Shown in pieces: positions 11,373 to 22,019 of a DNA stretch of 64,000 bases. The notes under the pieces were generated by a model that saw only the letters and a program-made list of their open reading frames with translations, had not been told where the DNA came from and did no database searches. A program made the translations under genes and the position numbers. Every line of letters begins with the position of its first letter. Position 1 is the first letter of the stretch. The stretch is from Symsagittifera roscoffensis (Eukaryota > Xenacoelomorpha > Acoela > Convolutidae), in contig NC_087069.1 in NCBI RefSeq assembly GCF_963678635.1, forward strand, positions 39,331,076-39,395,075, given 5' to 3'.

Positions 11373-11750
11373 CCCTCTACTTCACTGAATGACGGTGAAA
11401 TTGCCAAGGGCACTGCTCCAGGTAATATTGGTACTACAGTTACTGCTCCAGAAGTGACAAATACTATCGATGAACATACCTCGGAAGTCACCGGCCAGTT
11501 GCCAATCGGTGCGCCAGCTGCGCCAACAAGGATCGTACCGCTTCCCGAGGTACCAAATGGTCCGTGTCTGAGGCCAGATCCACTTCCTCTCGTACCAGAG
11601 TTCGTTTCGCCCTTTCCTCTACCAGGCTCCATTTCGCCACTTCATAGATTGGTTGACGCAGATCTGAGGACAGATCAACGACCTCCTCTGGCGCGGATAC
11701 CAAAACCAAAAGCTCTTGGGGAAAAACCGCTGAGTTTTGCCGTGGCTTAA
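11373..11750 (+). CDS. Proline-rich terminal exon of copy A
   Basis: After 'cactcttttag' the frame is open for 125 codons to TAA 11748-11750. It begins PSTSLNDGEIAKGTAPGNIG and becomes Pro/Leu-rich (LRPDPLPLVPEFVSPFPLPG). Base composition is clearly more GC-rich than the flanks, as expected of coding sequence. It is probably disordered. It has no counterpart in copy B, which instead has an acidic exon at 13659. Confidence 0.45.
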   Translation, partial: PSTSLNDGEIAKGTAPGNIGTTVTAPEVTNTIDEHTSEVTGQLPIGAPAAPTRIVPLPEVPNGPCLRPDPLPLVPEFVSPFPLPGSISPLHRLVDADLRTDQRPPLARIPKPKALGEKPLSFAVA

Positions 11751-11959
11751 GGCAACTCTTTTAGCACGAGTGCCTGTCATATTGACCTGTTACCTCCAAT
11801 TGAATATGGCGAACAAAGAGAGAAACTTCCGCAAGTAAACAATTGAAACTAAAATTAGCTCAAAGGCGTTATAATTATTTTCGATCATCTTTTCGGGTAT
11901 TTCGTTAGAGCATGCCTGCCTCAAGTCTAATATAGTGCGTGCCTGCGGTTGATCTTGTC

Positions 11960-13625
11960 AACTGGATCCAGTCAGACTGGTTTATTGGCCAACAAGGAGC
12001 CTTGATATTTCCATCGGCTAATTTCCATAACTAACAGGGCCTGCGGATAGTTGCCAGTTTGACAGCTGAATGAATGGGGACGATTTCATTGACGAGTTTT
12101 TGGAGGAATACCTCGAGGAAGTCAGAGCTAGACGGTACATCTTAAAGGAAAAGTTAATCAGTTTGAAAAGTAATTAGACTCCAATTCACCAGGGGTTCAG
12201 TTTTCAAATAAGATTAACCTCACGTTTGCGTTCAATCCTAGAAATATATACGATCAATTAAGCCAGGTGATGTTCAAAATTTGTCTCGATCAATGCCGCC
12301 AATGTTCTGGAACATCATTGATGATGATGCTTCCTTGTCGGCCGCCACGAAATTCTTGTCGGCCGCCACGAATTTCTATAGGCTGGTGCAATTTCACCAA
12401 GATTTCTCCGATACATCTGTGATGTACATTTTAGTGAAAGGTTAATCAAAGTTTGGTGCACAATTTTTTCAACGAAATTCAGAAATATGTTCCATTTAGT
12501 TCTTTTTTCTTTTAGGCTGAAAACATTTTATTTGATGGCCCGTCGGTCAACAACAAGCAAATATTGCAAGAATATCCGATGTTACCCTGCTTTTCTGATG
12601 TTGGCTCTGAATGAGCTTATGGTGCATCTGTGGTTAGTATCAAAGATTAAACTGATAGACTTTTGTCGAAATAAATGAAAATAGAGAAAGATGTTTTTTT
12701 ATAGCACCAGAGACACGATACCGCCGCAAGAATAGGAAGATCTGGAGGAGGTCTCGAGAATTCTGAAGGCGCACGACAAAGCCTAAGATAACCACCTTGC
12801 CAGAACATTGTATGTAATTACTTCTGGCCGAATTTCATCCCAGATACTGAAATACTTACTTCCGTATCCCAAAAACTGCACCCATTTTAATCGCATATAC
12901 TGACATACTCAATCGATCCCAAAATTGAGTTTCGTCATCCCGTATACTGAAATGCTTAATTCATTCCAAAAACTCAGTTTAACCTCTCGTGCTAAAATTT
13001 GATAATTTTAAATTTTTAGCCAGCAACTAAGGAAAGGCTGGCGAATAAAGATGGACAGTCTCTTCCAACACCATCTTGCGTCATGCGGAGCGTTGCCACT
13101 GGGAGCATTGCCCGCCCTATTATCAGTCAAAAGGGCCTGAAAACTTTCTATTACCAAATTCGAATAACAGATAATGTTTGCAGTTTTTTCAACAAATGTG
13201 TACAAAAAGTCTAAATTTATTAATTGAAATTATAAAACTGTTTTTTTTTCTAGAAATTATAATATATGATTCTAATTTTCAGCATGCAGTCTGAGTAACT
13301 AACTAAACTACTGAATTTCAGAAAACATGAATGGACAACTAGCCCGATCTGTTGCGAAGAGGGTAAGGATTTGTATAAGATCCATGACGGGGTTGTGGCG
13401 CACAAGCTGTGCTTTGTTTGCTGGCTGAAGGTTTTGGATGATTTTCATCAAAAGTGCCCCTTCTGTCGGCAGAACTTGGCGCCTTTCAGTAGCTTCTTGC
13501 ACTGGTAATTATTACTTTTGACTTTGTTTTTTGTTAAACTTGCCAGGTGAACAACCTCTTCTTTCCACCTTTGACCACTAACTTGAACCTTTCCCATGTA
13601 AACCACAAAAGAACATCCAACCTTT
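11960..13625 (+). pseudogene. JmjC/RING gene, tandem copy B (deleted core)
   Basis: 11967-13625 aligns with 9149-10950 of copy A, introns included, at an estimated 85-90% identity, so this is a genomic duplication. The JmjC exon has lost about 120 bp: 'gtcggccgccacga' is duplicated at the deletion and then joined to the HxD segment, now LVQFHQDFSDTSVMY. The donor matching copy A's gtaaag at 9356 is gaaaag here. The helical exon has TAG and TAA stops at sites different from copy A. The exon at 13019-13190 is cleaner here than in copy A. The copy cannot encode a full JmjC domain. Confidence 0.65.
13322..13504 (+). pseudogene. RING-finger-like exon, copy B
   Basis: Open in one frame from TTSPICCEEGKDLYKIHDG through VAHKLCFVCW to KCPFCRQNLAPFSSF. 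It has no stop, unlike copy A, but the first zinc-binding Cys (CPIC in copy A) is lost through a short deletion (SPIC here). The Cys before the His is missing as in copy A. Acceptor ttcag, donor gtaatt. Confidence 0.6.
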
Positions 13626-13658
13626 CCTCCATATCGGTCATGTTTTAATTTTTTTTAG

Positions 13659-13908
13659 TTCTTCTAACACGGACGAGGACGAGGAGCCAAATGAGGATGA
13701 GGATGAGGAGGCAGGCGAGCAGATAGAGGTGGAGACAGTGGTGCCCATCCGTGACTCGGACTCGGAGTCGGAACCGGAGCAGCTTGGGAGTATCTCCGAC
13801 TTTGATCTGCTCTCGGGCAGTGACGAGGAGGAGAGCACTGCTTCGGATGCTCCTGCGTTTTCGTACGTGCGGGGGCGCGGTCGCGGTTGCGCGCTCGTTG
13901 TGGCCTAG
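13659..13908 (+). CDS. Acidic, GC-rich exon after copy B
   Basis: Behind a 'ttttttttag' acceptor the frame is open for 83 codons to TAG 13906. It is Asp/Glu/Ser-rich (DEDEEPNEDEDEEAGEQIEV, later DSDSESEPEQLGSISDFD) and ends in FSYVRGRGRG. The strong GC rise against the AT-rich surroundings supports real coding origin. Acidic starts followed by an RGRGR stretch occur in domesticated transposases such as piggyBac relatives and in many chromatin proteins; I cannot decide. It may be the terminal exon of copy B. Confidence 0.4.
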
Positions 13909-14039
13909 GATGGCCGAATCGTCGGCTCATCCAGCCATACCGACAATGACACTCTGCCCTATAATTGGTCAAGCGGGCGGGGGTGCAGTCGCGGACGAGC
14001 AGCGCCGTCAGTCGCCGGGTCTGCAAACCCGCCTGGGGT

Positions 14040-15190
14040 CGGACCCTCCTCGTAAAGTCTCAAAATCTCAAAATATTTTACTTAAATGGTTTTTGACTAG
14101 CTTATGAGAAAACTGTTTTTTTTTACCTGTGTAGTATGCTACAGTGTGTACAGACAGTATGTTACAGTATACCGTACAGACAGAATGCCCTCACTTATCA
14201 GTAAAGGTTCAGAATCTCAAATCTCAAATTATATTAGTAAAATTTTTTATGACTAGTTTTATTAGAAAACTGTTTTTTTAGTGCAAACAATCGTCTTATG
14301 CAAATCAGAATTCAACCGTTTTTTGTTACGCAAATGCCCGGCTCAATACAGAATTCAACCGATTGCAAATACCAGGCTCAATCAGAGTTCAACTCGCAAA
14401 AGCAAAACAAGGTTAGCCGCTTGATGAGTGCTCACAAAGCCAGTCATCGGCTATCTAAATTTTAGAATCTCAAACTAATTTTACTAAATTACTTAATGAC
14501 TTAAGAAGTTACTTTAGAAAATACTTTGACTAAAATATTTTAGGTTTTTATTAGAAAATCGTTTTTTTAGTGCAAATCGCCGTGGTGTCGACTCAAATCG
14601 CCGCCTAAAATCGCCGTCTCTGGAGCTATGATCAATTGCCGTCACTGGTGCTACATCAAATGCCGTCAGTTAGCTTCCTCTCTACGACCCTTATTTTTAT
14701 CAGTTTTTTAATCAGAATCACTCAGTTATACAGTCATTAAACGTCTTTTTTCCTCTATCTAAAACTTTAAACTTTAGATTTAGTTATCTTTGTTCTTTAT
14801 TGCCACATCTGATAAATTTTAGTGCTTCCAGCTGTAGGGTATTTCTTTTGGGCCTTGTTTTAAATTTTTATTGGTGCTACATAGTAGTTCATATTGGTTA
14901 AATTTTTAATGATAGTTCAGCTACATGTTTTTGGAATTAAAATTCCCAAGTATTTCTTTTTGACTTGAGAAAATTGGCTTTACTGAAGCTAATTGTTATT
15001 GTTTTTTGGATCCACTCGTGTAATGTTAATGGTGCGCCCAAATGATTAAAATTTTGGCTGTATAAATTAACAAATTATAGATGTTCACACTCAAAACGAG
15101 CTCATGAGGATCGAAAGGTGGTGGCCTTCTCCTTTCTGAAAAATTTTAGAAATGTATCTTCAATCCTCATTTTAATAACTCACGGTTCAT
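14040..15190. other. Non-coding stretch with three diverged repeat blocks
   Basis: 'ctcaaa...tta(c/g)t(t/a)aa...ttagaaaa(c/t)tgttttttt' recurs at about 14055-14120, 14210-14285 and 14465-14575. Smaller direct repeats occur between them: 'aaatcgccg' (14573-14610) and 'ggctcaat.cagaattcaac' (14340-14395). No gene is recognised. Confidence 0.5.
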
Positions 15191-15230
15191 AAATCCTCAT
15201 TTTAATTAACTCCTTTTCCTTTCCATAATT

Positions 15231-16530
15231 ATGTCAGACTTTCCCCGTCCAACATCAGAATTTCCTGGGGTTTTAATTTGCAGCTTCAATGGTGAGAACC
15301 TCAAATATACGGTTTGTTTTCTTTCGCACTGTCATACAGATCACATGGTGGGCCTTAATGAGCCTGAGCTCTTCGAAAGTTTAAAAGATTATAAGTTAAA
15401 AATTTATTGTCATTAAGTTTTGGCTGCTTTATTGATTGTATGGCCGCCTTATGTTCACTTAACTCCCTATATAATACCTCTGGATTCAGATAATAAGATA
15501 TCATTGAATGTTTCATCGGAAGGGACGAGACTCATATCCTAACTGTCACTCTTATTCCTGCAGGTCATTGTCCAGATTCAGTGATGTTGTTACTAGTTTC
15601 CAAAGATAAATCTGTCCTTTTTACTGGCGATTTCAGAAAGCAAGTTGGTCATACGAAGCGAATCAACCAACTTTTTGAGAATTTACAAGAAGCTGCTGTT
15701 CACAATTTTAACAACTTGTACATCGACACAACGTTTTTCAAAACAAATTCCAATTTTATACCTTGTAGGACGAGATGTCTTTCAGCCATCTTTCAAGCCG
15801 TGTCCGCAAGACTCTGTTCATTTCAAAATATTGCGGTCACAAAACTCGCTACGTTTATGGGTTTTTAATGGAAAAGCTTGCACTTAGACTCAACACTAAA
15901 GTTCATTGTTTCATTATGTCAACATCAACTGTGCAAATTTGTTCCGTCAATTGAAAATTAGCTCACCGTAGATGGCGAAAGTACTAAAATCCATTTCTGC
16001 AAGCTGTCGTCTACATCTGCGAACTTGAAACTGCAGGGCCTCCCAAGTCCAAAAGTGCTTACAACCATTCCAACCGCAATGTTCTTCACTAAAAACGAGA
16101 TAAGGCTTGGAAGATTGGTTAAAGCAGTGTCTGAGAGAACCATTCGGTGCAGTTATTCTTTGCACTCTTCACTGGACAAAATAATTGATTTCCTTTCGAG
16201 TCTGCAGTTCGATAGTATTACACCCTTAGTTTGTCCGGATAAAGATACTCCACTTGACTCTTTTAAAGCTTTTATTTTAAATACGCTCAAACATCAGAAC
16301 CCAAAAACGTCAAACGATTTGAGTACAAATTTGTGAAAAGAGAAAATTAAATTCAATAAGAGAAGTAAACGCAAACTTTATCTTGAGAATTTTTCAACAA
16401 ACACACTAGACTACGAATACCTCAGTGATCATTAAGACAACAGAGACGCTTTGTCGATGGTGGAGTTTTCGAGGGAAAGGATCCAGAAACAGCCGTAAAA
16501 AGAACAGAAAAAGTGATCCAATTGCTCAAC
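15231..16530 (+). pseudogene. DCLRE1C-like: Artemis-like metallo-beta-lactamase/beta-CASP nuclease, intronless and broken
   Basis: Artemis opens hairpins and trims DNA ends in non-homologous end joining. Segments in order: 15231-15414 with CFLSHCHTDHMVGL, which holds the HxHxDH metal motif; about 15518-15868 with LIPAGHCPDSVM and VLFTGDFRK (motifs 3 and 4) and YIDTTFF; about 15795-15950 in another frame (YCGHKTRYVYGF); 15970-16336 with IHFCKLSSTSANLK, IPTAMFF and CSYSLHSSLDKIIDFLSSL, the beta-CASP end; then a weak tail to about 16530. The order and spacing match the whole N-terminal half of Artemis with no intron. At least four frame changes or stops (for example TAA after YCH at 15415) break it. 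A retro-copied pseudogene fits best. A fast-evolving gene with indel errors is the alternative. Confidence 0.75.
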
Positions 16531-16679
16531 AATATTTAAAAACAATATTTTATTTTTCATACTGTATTTTTTACCGCTTGCATACGTTTTTCTTTTCAGT
16601 TTTAATTAAACGAGGATTTTTTAATCAAGTTTTCAGATGAAATTTCAGTTCAGCTTTCAAAAAATGCTATCCAGCAATC

Positions 16680-17000
16680 CTTTATCTTGTCTCAAATACT
16701 GAACCATCTCATCTCAAATACTGAACCATTTCATCTCAAATACTGATGAGTGCGATGATATTTTCTGAACCAACTCAACCATCTAATCTCAAATACTGAC
16801 GAGTGACTTAGCTGCCATTTTAAACTGAAAAATCTCATCTCAAATACTGATGATGATTTCTTAACATTAACTGAACCATCTCCTCTCAAATACAGATGAG
16901 TGACTTAACTGCCCCCATTTCAAACATGAACTGCCATTTCAAACTCTGAACAGCCATTTCAAACCCATTTCAAACCATCTTAAGTCCTAAATGGCTTTCG
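16680..17000. repeat. Irregular minisatellite, motif catctcaaatactga
   Basis: The motif (a/c)tctcaaatac(t/a)ga recurs about seven times with 20-60 bp spacing. It grades into a 'gccatttcaaac' repeat from 16905 to 16975. Nothing coding. Confidence 0.75.
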
Positions 17001-17160
17001 CTGATTGTATTTTCCGATCCCAAATATCAGATTCGTTTGTGGAGTCTGCTGACAAATGGATAAGTCCTTGGTTTCAAATTGCGCGTTCCTACAGATAATG
17101 AATAAAATAATCCACCTCTAGCTTTTAATTGTTCATCTGCATTTTCAGTAATAAGCAAAA

Positions 17161-17521
17161 ATGAGGAATCCACTTATAATTTGCGGAATCCGCTCACATT
17201 TGCGGATTTCGCATATGAATTTTGCGGATTTCTCTTACGTTTGTGGATTCTACTTATATTTTGCGGATTCCACTTGAATTTTGAGGAATCCACTTTCAGT
17301 TGCGGAATCCAGAACATTTAACTACACTAGCTTGTTGCGGAATCCGCAACAAAATAAATGTACCGACAAAATTTACGTTACAAGTATATGTATGCGGAAT
17401 CCACTGAATTTTTTTTGTGGAATTTACTTACATTTTGGAAATTATTTAAAGACTTGTCTCTGGAATCCAGGAACATACAGACACAAAATTGTGCGCCTAA
17501 CCGTGCACAGTTTGGCCTCGT
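17161..17521. mobile_element. Second, left-truncated copy of the GGAATCC element
   Basis: 17443-17521 is nearly identical to 1021-1097 ('gacttgtctctggaatccag', 'gtgcacagtttggcctcgta'). Upstream are the same ggaatcc/ggattcc motifs. I do not find the left terminal repeat, so the copy looks truncated. Confidence 0.65.
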
Positions 17522-17524
17522 AAT

Positions 17525-17835
17525 AGTCGACCAAATGCGTTTTTGATCTCTCCGAAACCACTATAAAGACCCTAATTTGAACAAATCTTCTTTAAGTTTT
17601 GAAAAGGACCAGAAAAAGGCGTTTTTCACACTGTTTGGAAAATTTTGACCAAAAATTCGCATTTTTGTCGGCGCGCGCTCCCTCCTCAAATTGAGTATAG
17701 ATTGGCGCCTTTACAAAAAGTTTAAGGTCAGTCAGCCAAAAACTGATATCTCAAGATAGTAAAAAGGGGACTCTTTGGGTGGGCAGGAGTCGAATCCCTG
17801 AGGGGAGCGTCGCCCCCCTCCCTAAATGCGCTACT
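17525..17835 (+). repeat. Dispersed repeat family Y copy
   Basis: Contains 'ggcgcgcgctccctcctc', 'gattggcgcctttacaaaaag', 'ctctttgggtgggcagg' and 'agtcgaatccctgagggg'. It abuts the GGAATCC element directly. Confidence 0.65.
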
Positions 17836-18089
17836 GAGCATGAACATAAAATTTTATTTAAAAATCGTTTAATGTTGACTGGAGATTCCAAAGTTAACTT
17901 TGTTAAATTAAAAAAAAATTGATGTTTATTTTCATTTTTTAAAGGAATATTGTGAGCTTTTTCGCCGTATTAGTTGATCTACCAAATGCAGCTCAGTGTC
18001 AAATCATATCCGCACAAAAATGTTTTCCATTCTTACAACAGTCTTCTTTTTCCCCATGTTTTATGTCATTTTTCAGGCCATACTGAATT

Positions 18090-18830
18090 GATACAAAACT
18101 GCTCGTATCAGGGCAAGGCCCTGAATGTTTTGACTTCCTCTAAAGGTCTATGGAGTAGTAATAACATATAATAATTGAATGTAATAATTGAAAATGAAAA
18201 ATTTTTGTTAATATTTAGAGTTTTTGTGAAAAATATCCCCCCACACGCAATATGAAGAACAAAGTGATAAATTTTGCTCCTATCCAAATCAATTCTTACA
18301 AATGAGCTTCTTTCAACCAGTTTTTTTTTATTTCTTAGGCGGATTGAATCTCTGGTCACGCAAACATTGAAAGCGCGAAAGATATCGCGTGTTAACTTTA
18401 CGAAAAATGATCCAGGTGAAAAAACTTTTCAAATTTAAGCTCAAAACAACAAAAAATTTTGAATGATGCAAAAAAATCCGTCAAAAAGGCTAGTAAAAAA
18501 GACAAAATTTGACTGAAGAAAAAAAAATCCACCCGAGCACAAATTTTCCGTTACTTTCGTATCGAAACTCGGAAAAAAAATATTTAGCGTATAGTAACGT
18601 ATTTAAAGACCAAACCATTCAATTTGTATTTAAATTCAATTTGTAAAGATTTCTCAGCCTTTTAGGTTCAGAGAACTCAATACATCACACGTCAATAATA
18701 TCAAATTATCAGAAATCATTATTTTGAAGCCCCAATATATTTTTTAAACGACCGCAGGTGACACTTTATTTAATATAAGGCTTATATTAAATTAAATCAT
18801 TAGACAAAAGTGCTCGTTGAAAAGTCAAAA
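18090..18830 (+). repeat. Dispersed repeat family X copy
   Basis: Starts with 'actgctcgtatcagggcaagg' and contains 'acgaaaaatgatccagg'. 18655-18780 is the reverse complement of 59030-59135 ('ggttcagagaactcaataca', 'tatcaaattatcaga'). No ORF is recognised. The stretch 18830-19540 is AT-rich with nothing seen. Confidence 0.6.
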
Positions 18831-19559
18831 TTTGTCTGAAGAAAACAAACGCCACCACACACAAACAATTTAGCTTCCAATCTGATAAACGTTTGAAGGC
18901 ATCCACTTCCTTCTTTAGTTAAAAGAGTAAATTCCCAAGAAATTGAAATTTTGCTTGAATGACCTACGTAGGAGTATTTTGTTCTGCGTTCTTATGTTTG
19001 ATAGTAGCCGATTAAGCGTGTCTCGTCAAAAATGAAAATCAAATGTTTTACGTACCAAGATGGCTTTCCTTTGCTTATAATTTGCGCTTGTTTTCAACAA
19101 AAATTTCGACTTGACTTTTTAATTTAAAAAAAAGTATATATTTTTTCAGCTTTTTCGTTTTAATTTTTGTGCCTATTAATGATTGCCAAACCATTTACTT
19201 TATGTTTTGACTTCCAATTTATTTTAGGTTTTGTATAATTGTAATTTTCACGCAATTTGTATATCGTGAATTTTTTCAGTCATGTTACGTTAGTACTCAT
19301 GGCATGTTTACAATCAAACCTTCAAAAAAATACAAAAATTTTTATCATTGTTTTACTTTTTTTTTCCGATTTTAAGCTTGAAGTGGTTTTCAAACAACTT
19401 TTTCTATTTTATTTAAATATTTTTGATGGAAGTTAAAGTTATTGATGTCTCAATTTAAAAAGTTTCTTCAGCTGTGATTATTTTTGGTTAAAAAATACGG
19501 GGTTTCGTTGATTATCTCCTGTCTTTTTATATTAAGAATAGTTCTCAGAGGAAGAATGT

Positions 19560-20585
19560 AGATGGAACACTGTCCCAGGTTTTACCTGTTACAGTTGGAG
19601 ATCCTCGAAGAAGTGTTCTGAAACCGCCTGTTCTCTTCATTTTCATTGATGACATGCTTGATTTACCGGTTTTTTCTACTCGCTTTTGTTATGCCGATGA
19701 TACGAATTTACTCGCGACAGGATCTGATGTAAATCGAAACTTGCGAGGCGATTTATATGCATTAAAATTATGAGCGTCTGATGATCAACTGAGTTTCAAA
19801 ATTTGAAAATTTTCAAGGCTTCTAAAGAACTGAAATTGTTTGTCAGAAGCAGCGAATCAGAGCTGAAAAGGACTGCTGCTGATCTTGGGCTCGAAATTAA
19901 CACGCATTTGAATCTTCGTCAAATCTTATAATCTTTCTATAGTTTCATATGAGTATTCAGCGTGATTTCCCAGTCTCTGCTCGCTTCATAAGATAGAATA
20001 GCTTATTTACCTGATGCTTAGGTGGTCATTTGGATGCTTACTTTTTGTACTCTTTTAATGTATTCGAATTCTTTGCCAATTTCCGAACAGCTCACCGAGA
20101 AAGATACCCGTCTTCTCGCCACCATACCATTAGACCTTGATTGCATTCTCTTTGATGATCGATTTTGCCTGAAAATATCGGAGAGAGATCTTCGGAGCAA
20201 CCAGTTGTTTCGACAGAAGCATCGGTTTGGGCACTAGCTATTGACAAAAATGTTTTTTTTTGTTCATTGTTTTTGATTGTGTCAACGATTTTATGCAACT
20301 ATGCAACATCAACATAGAAGACACGTCATCAAACTTCAAGCGTTTTTTACGAATCTCGCAACAAGAGCACTCCAGAATCATATACAGCCTGCGCAGATTT
20401 TTTACCTGATACTTGAAGTGTCGATGCTGTACCAAGTGTTTGATAGTCGTTTTTAGTCATTATCTGTGAACTATTTTATTTCTAATGTCACTGTTTTTTT
20501 GTTCATCTTTTATCTTGCTCACGAAATTGTAACTCTCATATGAGTAATTGAAGTCTTATACTATCACTACTACTACTTTTTTTTC
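19560..20585 (+). mobile_element. Non-LTR retrotransposon (LINE) 3' fragment with reverse transcriptase core
   Basis: The reverse transcriptase segment reads VTVGDPRRSVLKPPVLFIFI then RFCYADDTNLLATGSDV. The YADD at 19690-19701 is the catalytic metal-binding motif, and the preceding block matches the G-x-P-x-G-S-x-L-x-P-x-L-F region of non-LTR elements, with substitutions. Stops (TGA after ALKL, others later) show it is dead. Downstream frames (20022-20237, then FFTNLATRALQNHI) resemble the C-terminal tail of LINE ORF2. The end at about 20560-20580 is a short ctactactac run, a common LINE 3' feature. No 5' end, endonuclease or ORF1 is seen. Confidence 0.7.
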
Positions 20586-20824
20586 AAAAATGACAATTCC
20601 ACCAATTCGGAATAATTCCAGAGTTCTTCTAGGATGTAGCAAGTGTGGAATTTTGTTCACGCTATGAAATTTTTCTAAATTGGATTGAGTCAAATGGTCT
20701 AGAAAATATTATGTAATTATAAAACTTTTTGTACTTGACAAAGTGTATGTGGTAAAATTTTGATCTTACTCTTTATTGTCTACTAAGAGTTCTACACACC
20801 GCACAGAGCTAAATAAAACGGCAG

Positions 20825-21065
20825 ATGAACAAAAAAAACTGCTGATATGTCAGGGCTGAAGCTCTGAAGGTTCTGACTGCTCTGAAAATTCCGACTCAAT
20901 TCAATTTGAAGCGGTCTTGTTCTGCGGTATAATTCACCACGCATAAATCATTCGCGCTACGATTTCAGCATTATTTAAAAAAATCTTCAAAACGCGCATA
21001 ATTCATTCCAGGGGATGGCAAAATTGTCAAACTCTCAGAACTTCACAGAAAGTGATCGGAGGTAA
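20825..21065 (+). repeat. Dispersed repeat family X fragment
   Basis: 'actgctgatatgtcagggctg...gttctgactg' and 'cttcaaaacgcgcataattcattcca' match the copy at 1985-2345. Confidence 0.55.
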
Positions 21066-21073
21066 AAATTGTT

Positions 21074-21334
21074 TTAGTTTTGATTACAGGGAGTCAATAT
21101 CTTCAATGGGGTAAAAAAAGTTTTGTCAAACATTTTTTTGATTTCTTCTATTTCTAACCAGTGAAAAAAGAAATTACTAAAATATACATTTTTTTTGTTT
21201 TCTTTTTGGTATATCGTATTAAAAACAACCACAAGTCTGTCTGACAACTCTAGATTTTGTATTGGCATCAATTTTAAAACAGTAATCGAATTGATGTTCC
21301 TTATCTTCAACTTTTGTTTCATAGGCCCTTCCAT
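21074..21334 (-). pseudogene. Outlying inverted copy of array ORF c
   Basis: The minus-strand reading IRNINSITVLKLMPIQNLEL and IYQKENKKNVYFSNFFFHWL corresponds, across a frame change, to ORF c of the tandem array (26793, 34868, 39421). It is the only copy found outside 25-50 kb in this window and is inverted relative to the array. It is followed on the right by repeat family Y (21345-21525). Confidence 0.55.
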
Positions 21335-21344
21335 TGGTTTGTTT

Positions 21345-21525
21345 TTCCGAGCTCTCCTAAAGCACTAAGAAAACGCTTCCTTTTCCGACGAAAGTTTCTT
21401 CACCGCAGGGAGGTTTTTTAAAAACAACGGTAAAAAACCATTTTTGGGCATTTGAAAAAAGTACCAAAGGGAGGACCCTTTGGGTCGGAAGGGGTTCGAA
21501 CCTCTGAGGGAGGGCGCATCCGAAA
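21345..21525 (+). repeat. Dispersed repeat family Y copy
   Basis: Contains 'gaccctttgggtcggaaggg' and 'ggttcgaacctctgaggg'. The latter is a good match to a Pol III B box. No C-run survives. 21530-22015 has nothing I can name. Confidence 0.55.
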
Positions 21526-22019
21526 TAAACAAAGAATTTAAAAAAAAACTAACTGTTGCATCACTCTAAATTTATTTTGTTATAACAATCACCATAAAAA
21601 AAATTGTCCTCTATTTAGAGTCTAATTTGTTTTAGGAAATTCATGTAGCCAATCAAAACTTCAACTTATGAGAAAAAAAATTGAAAACAACCGTTGGAAT
21701 ACCAAAATTCAAAAAATATTGACAAGTTTTGCATTTAAAGCTACATTGTTGTTTGTAAATTTGTTCAAATAAGACGTAATTTACATAAATTTAGATAAAA
21801 CAGTAAGTAAAATAAATTTTTTGTTTAAGTACTGGAAAATCAACTGATAGTTGGTTAATGTGTTAAGTCAATTTCGATTATGTTGTTTGTTTTGTCTGAA
21901 ATTTCCTCAGATATCCTAGCTCTAAATGTACACTTCAGTGAGAAAAAATTTTGAACCAATAATATTTAAATTACCAAACAAAAAAGAACATCACAAAATA
22001 TGACTGAGGCTTACAATTA

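Larger units (their letters stand above)
9142..11750 (+). pseudogene. JmjC/RING gene, tandem copy A
   Basis: A multi-exon gene resembling the KDM2/KDM7 class of JmjC oxygenases (Fe(II)/2-oxoglutarate-dependent lysine demethylases). Exon-like blocks: 9142-9355 (ending REKLISL, like the strand before the JmjC core); 9430/9436-9724 (JmjC core); 9799-9917 (AFYLMAPPVNNKQIFQDYL, the strand after the HxD motif); 9988-10092 (EDLEEVSRILKAHDKALDN); 10304 to about 10470; 10614-10809 (RING-like); about 10984-11305 (K/T-rich); 11373-11750 (Pro-rich terminal exon). Breaks: TGA at 9897, TAG near 10015, TAG in the RING at about 10708, and an apparent phase problem between 9355 and 9436. Copy B follows at 11960-13910. 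Family assignment rests on the JmjC core. Whether it is dead, or only partly used, is open. Confidence 0.6.

Noticed and set aside
9988-12800. Reassigned stop codons as explanation for in-frame TAG/TAA
   Set aside because: The LRP-type gene and ORFs nearby use normal stops, and the two duplicates have stops at different positions, which fits decay.
13638-14026. Minus-strand Ser-rich and Arg/Pro-rich ORFs
   Set aside because: Antisense of the GC-rich acidic exon at 13659-13908.
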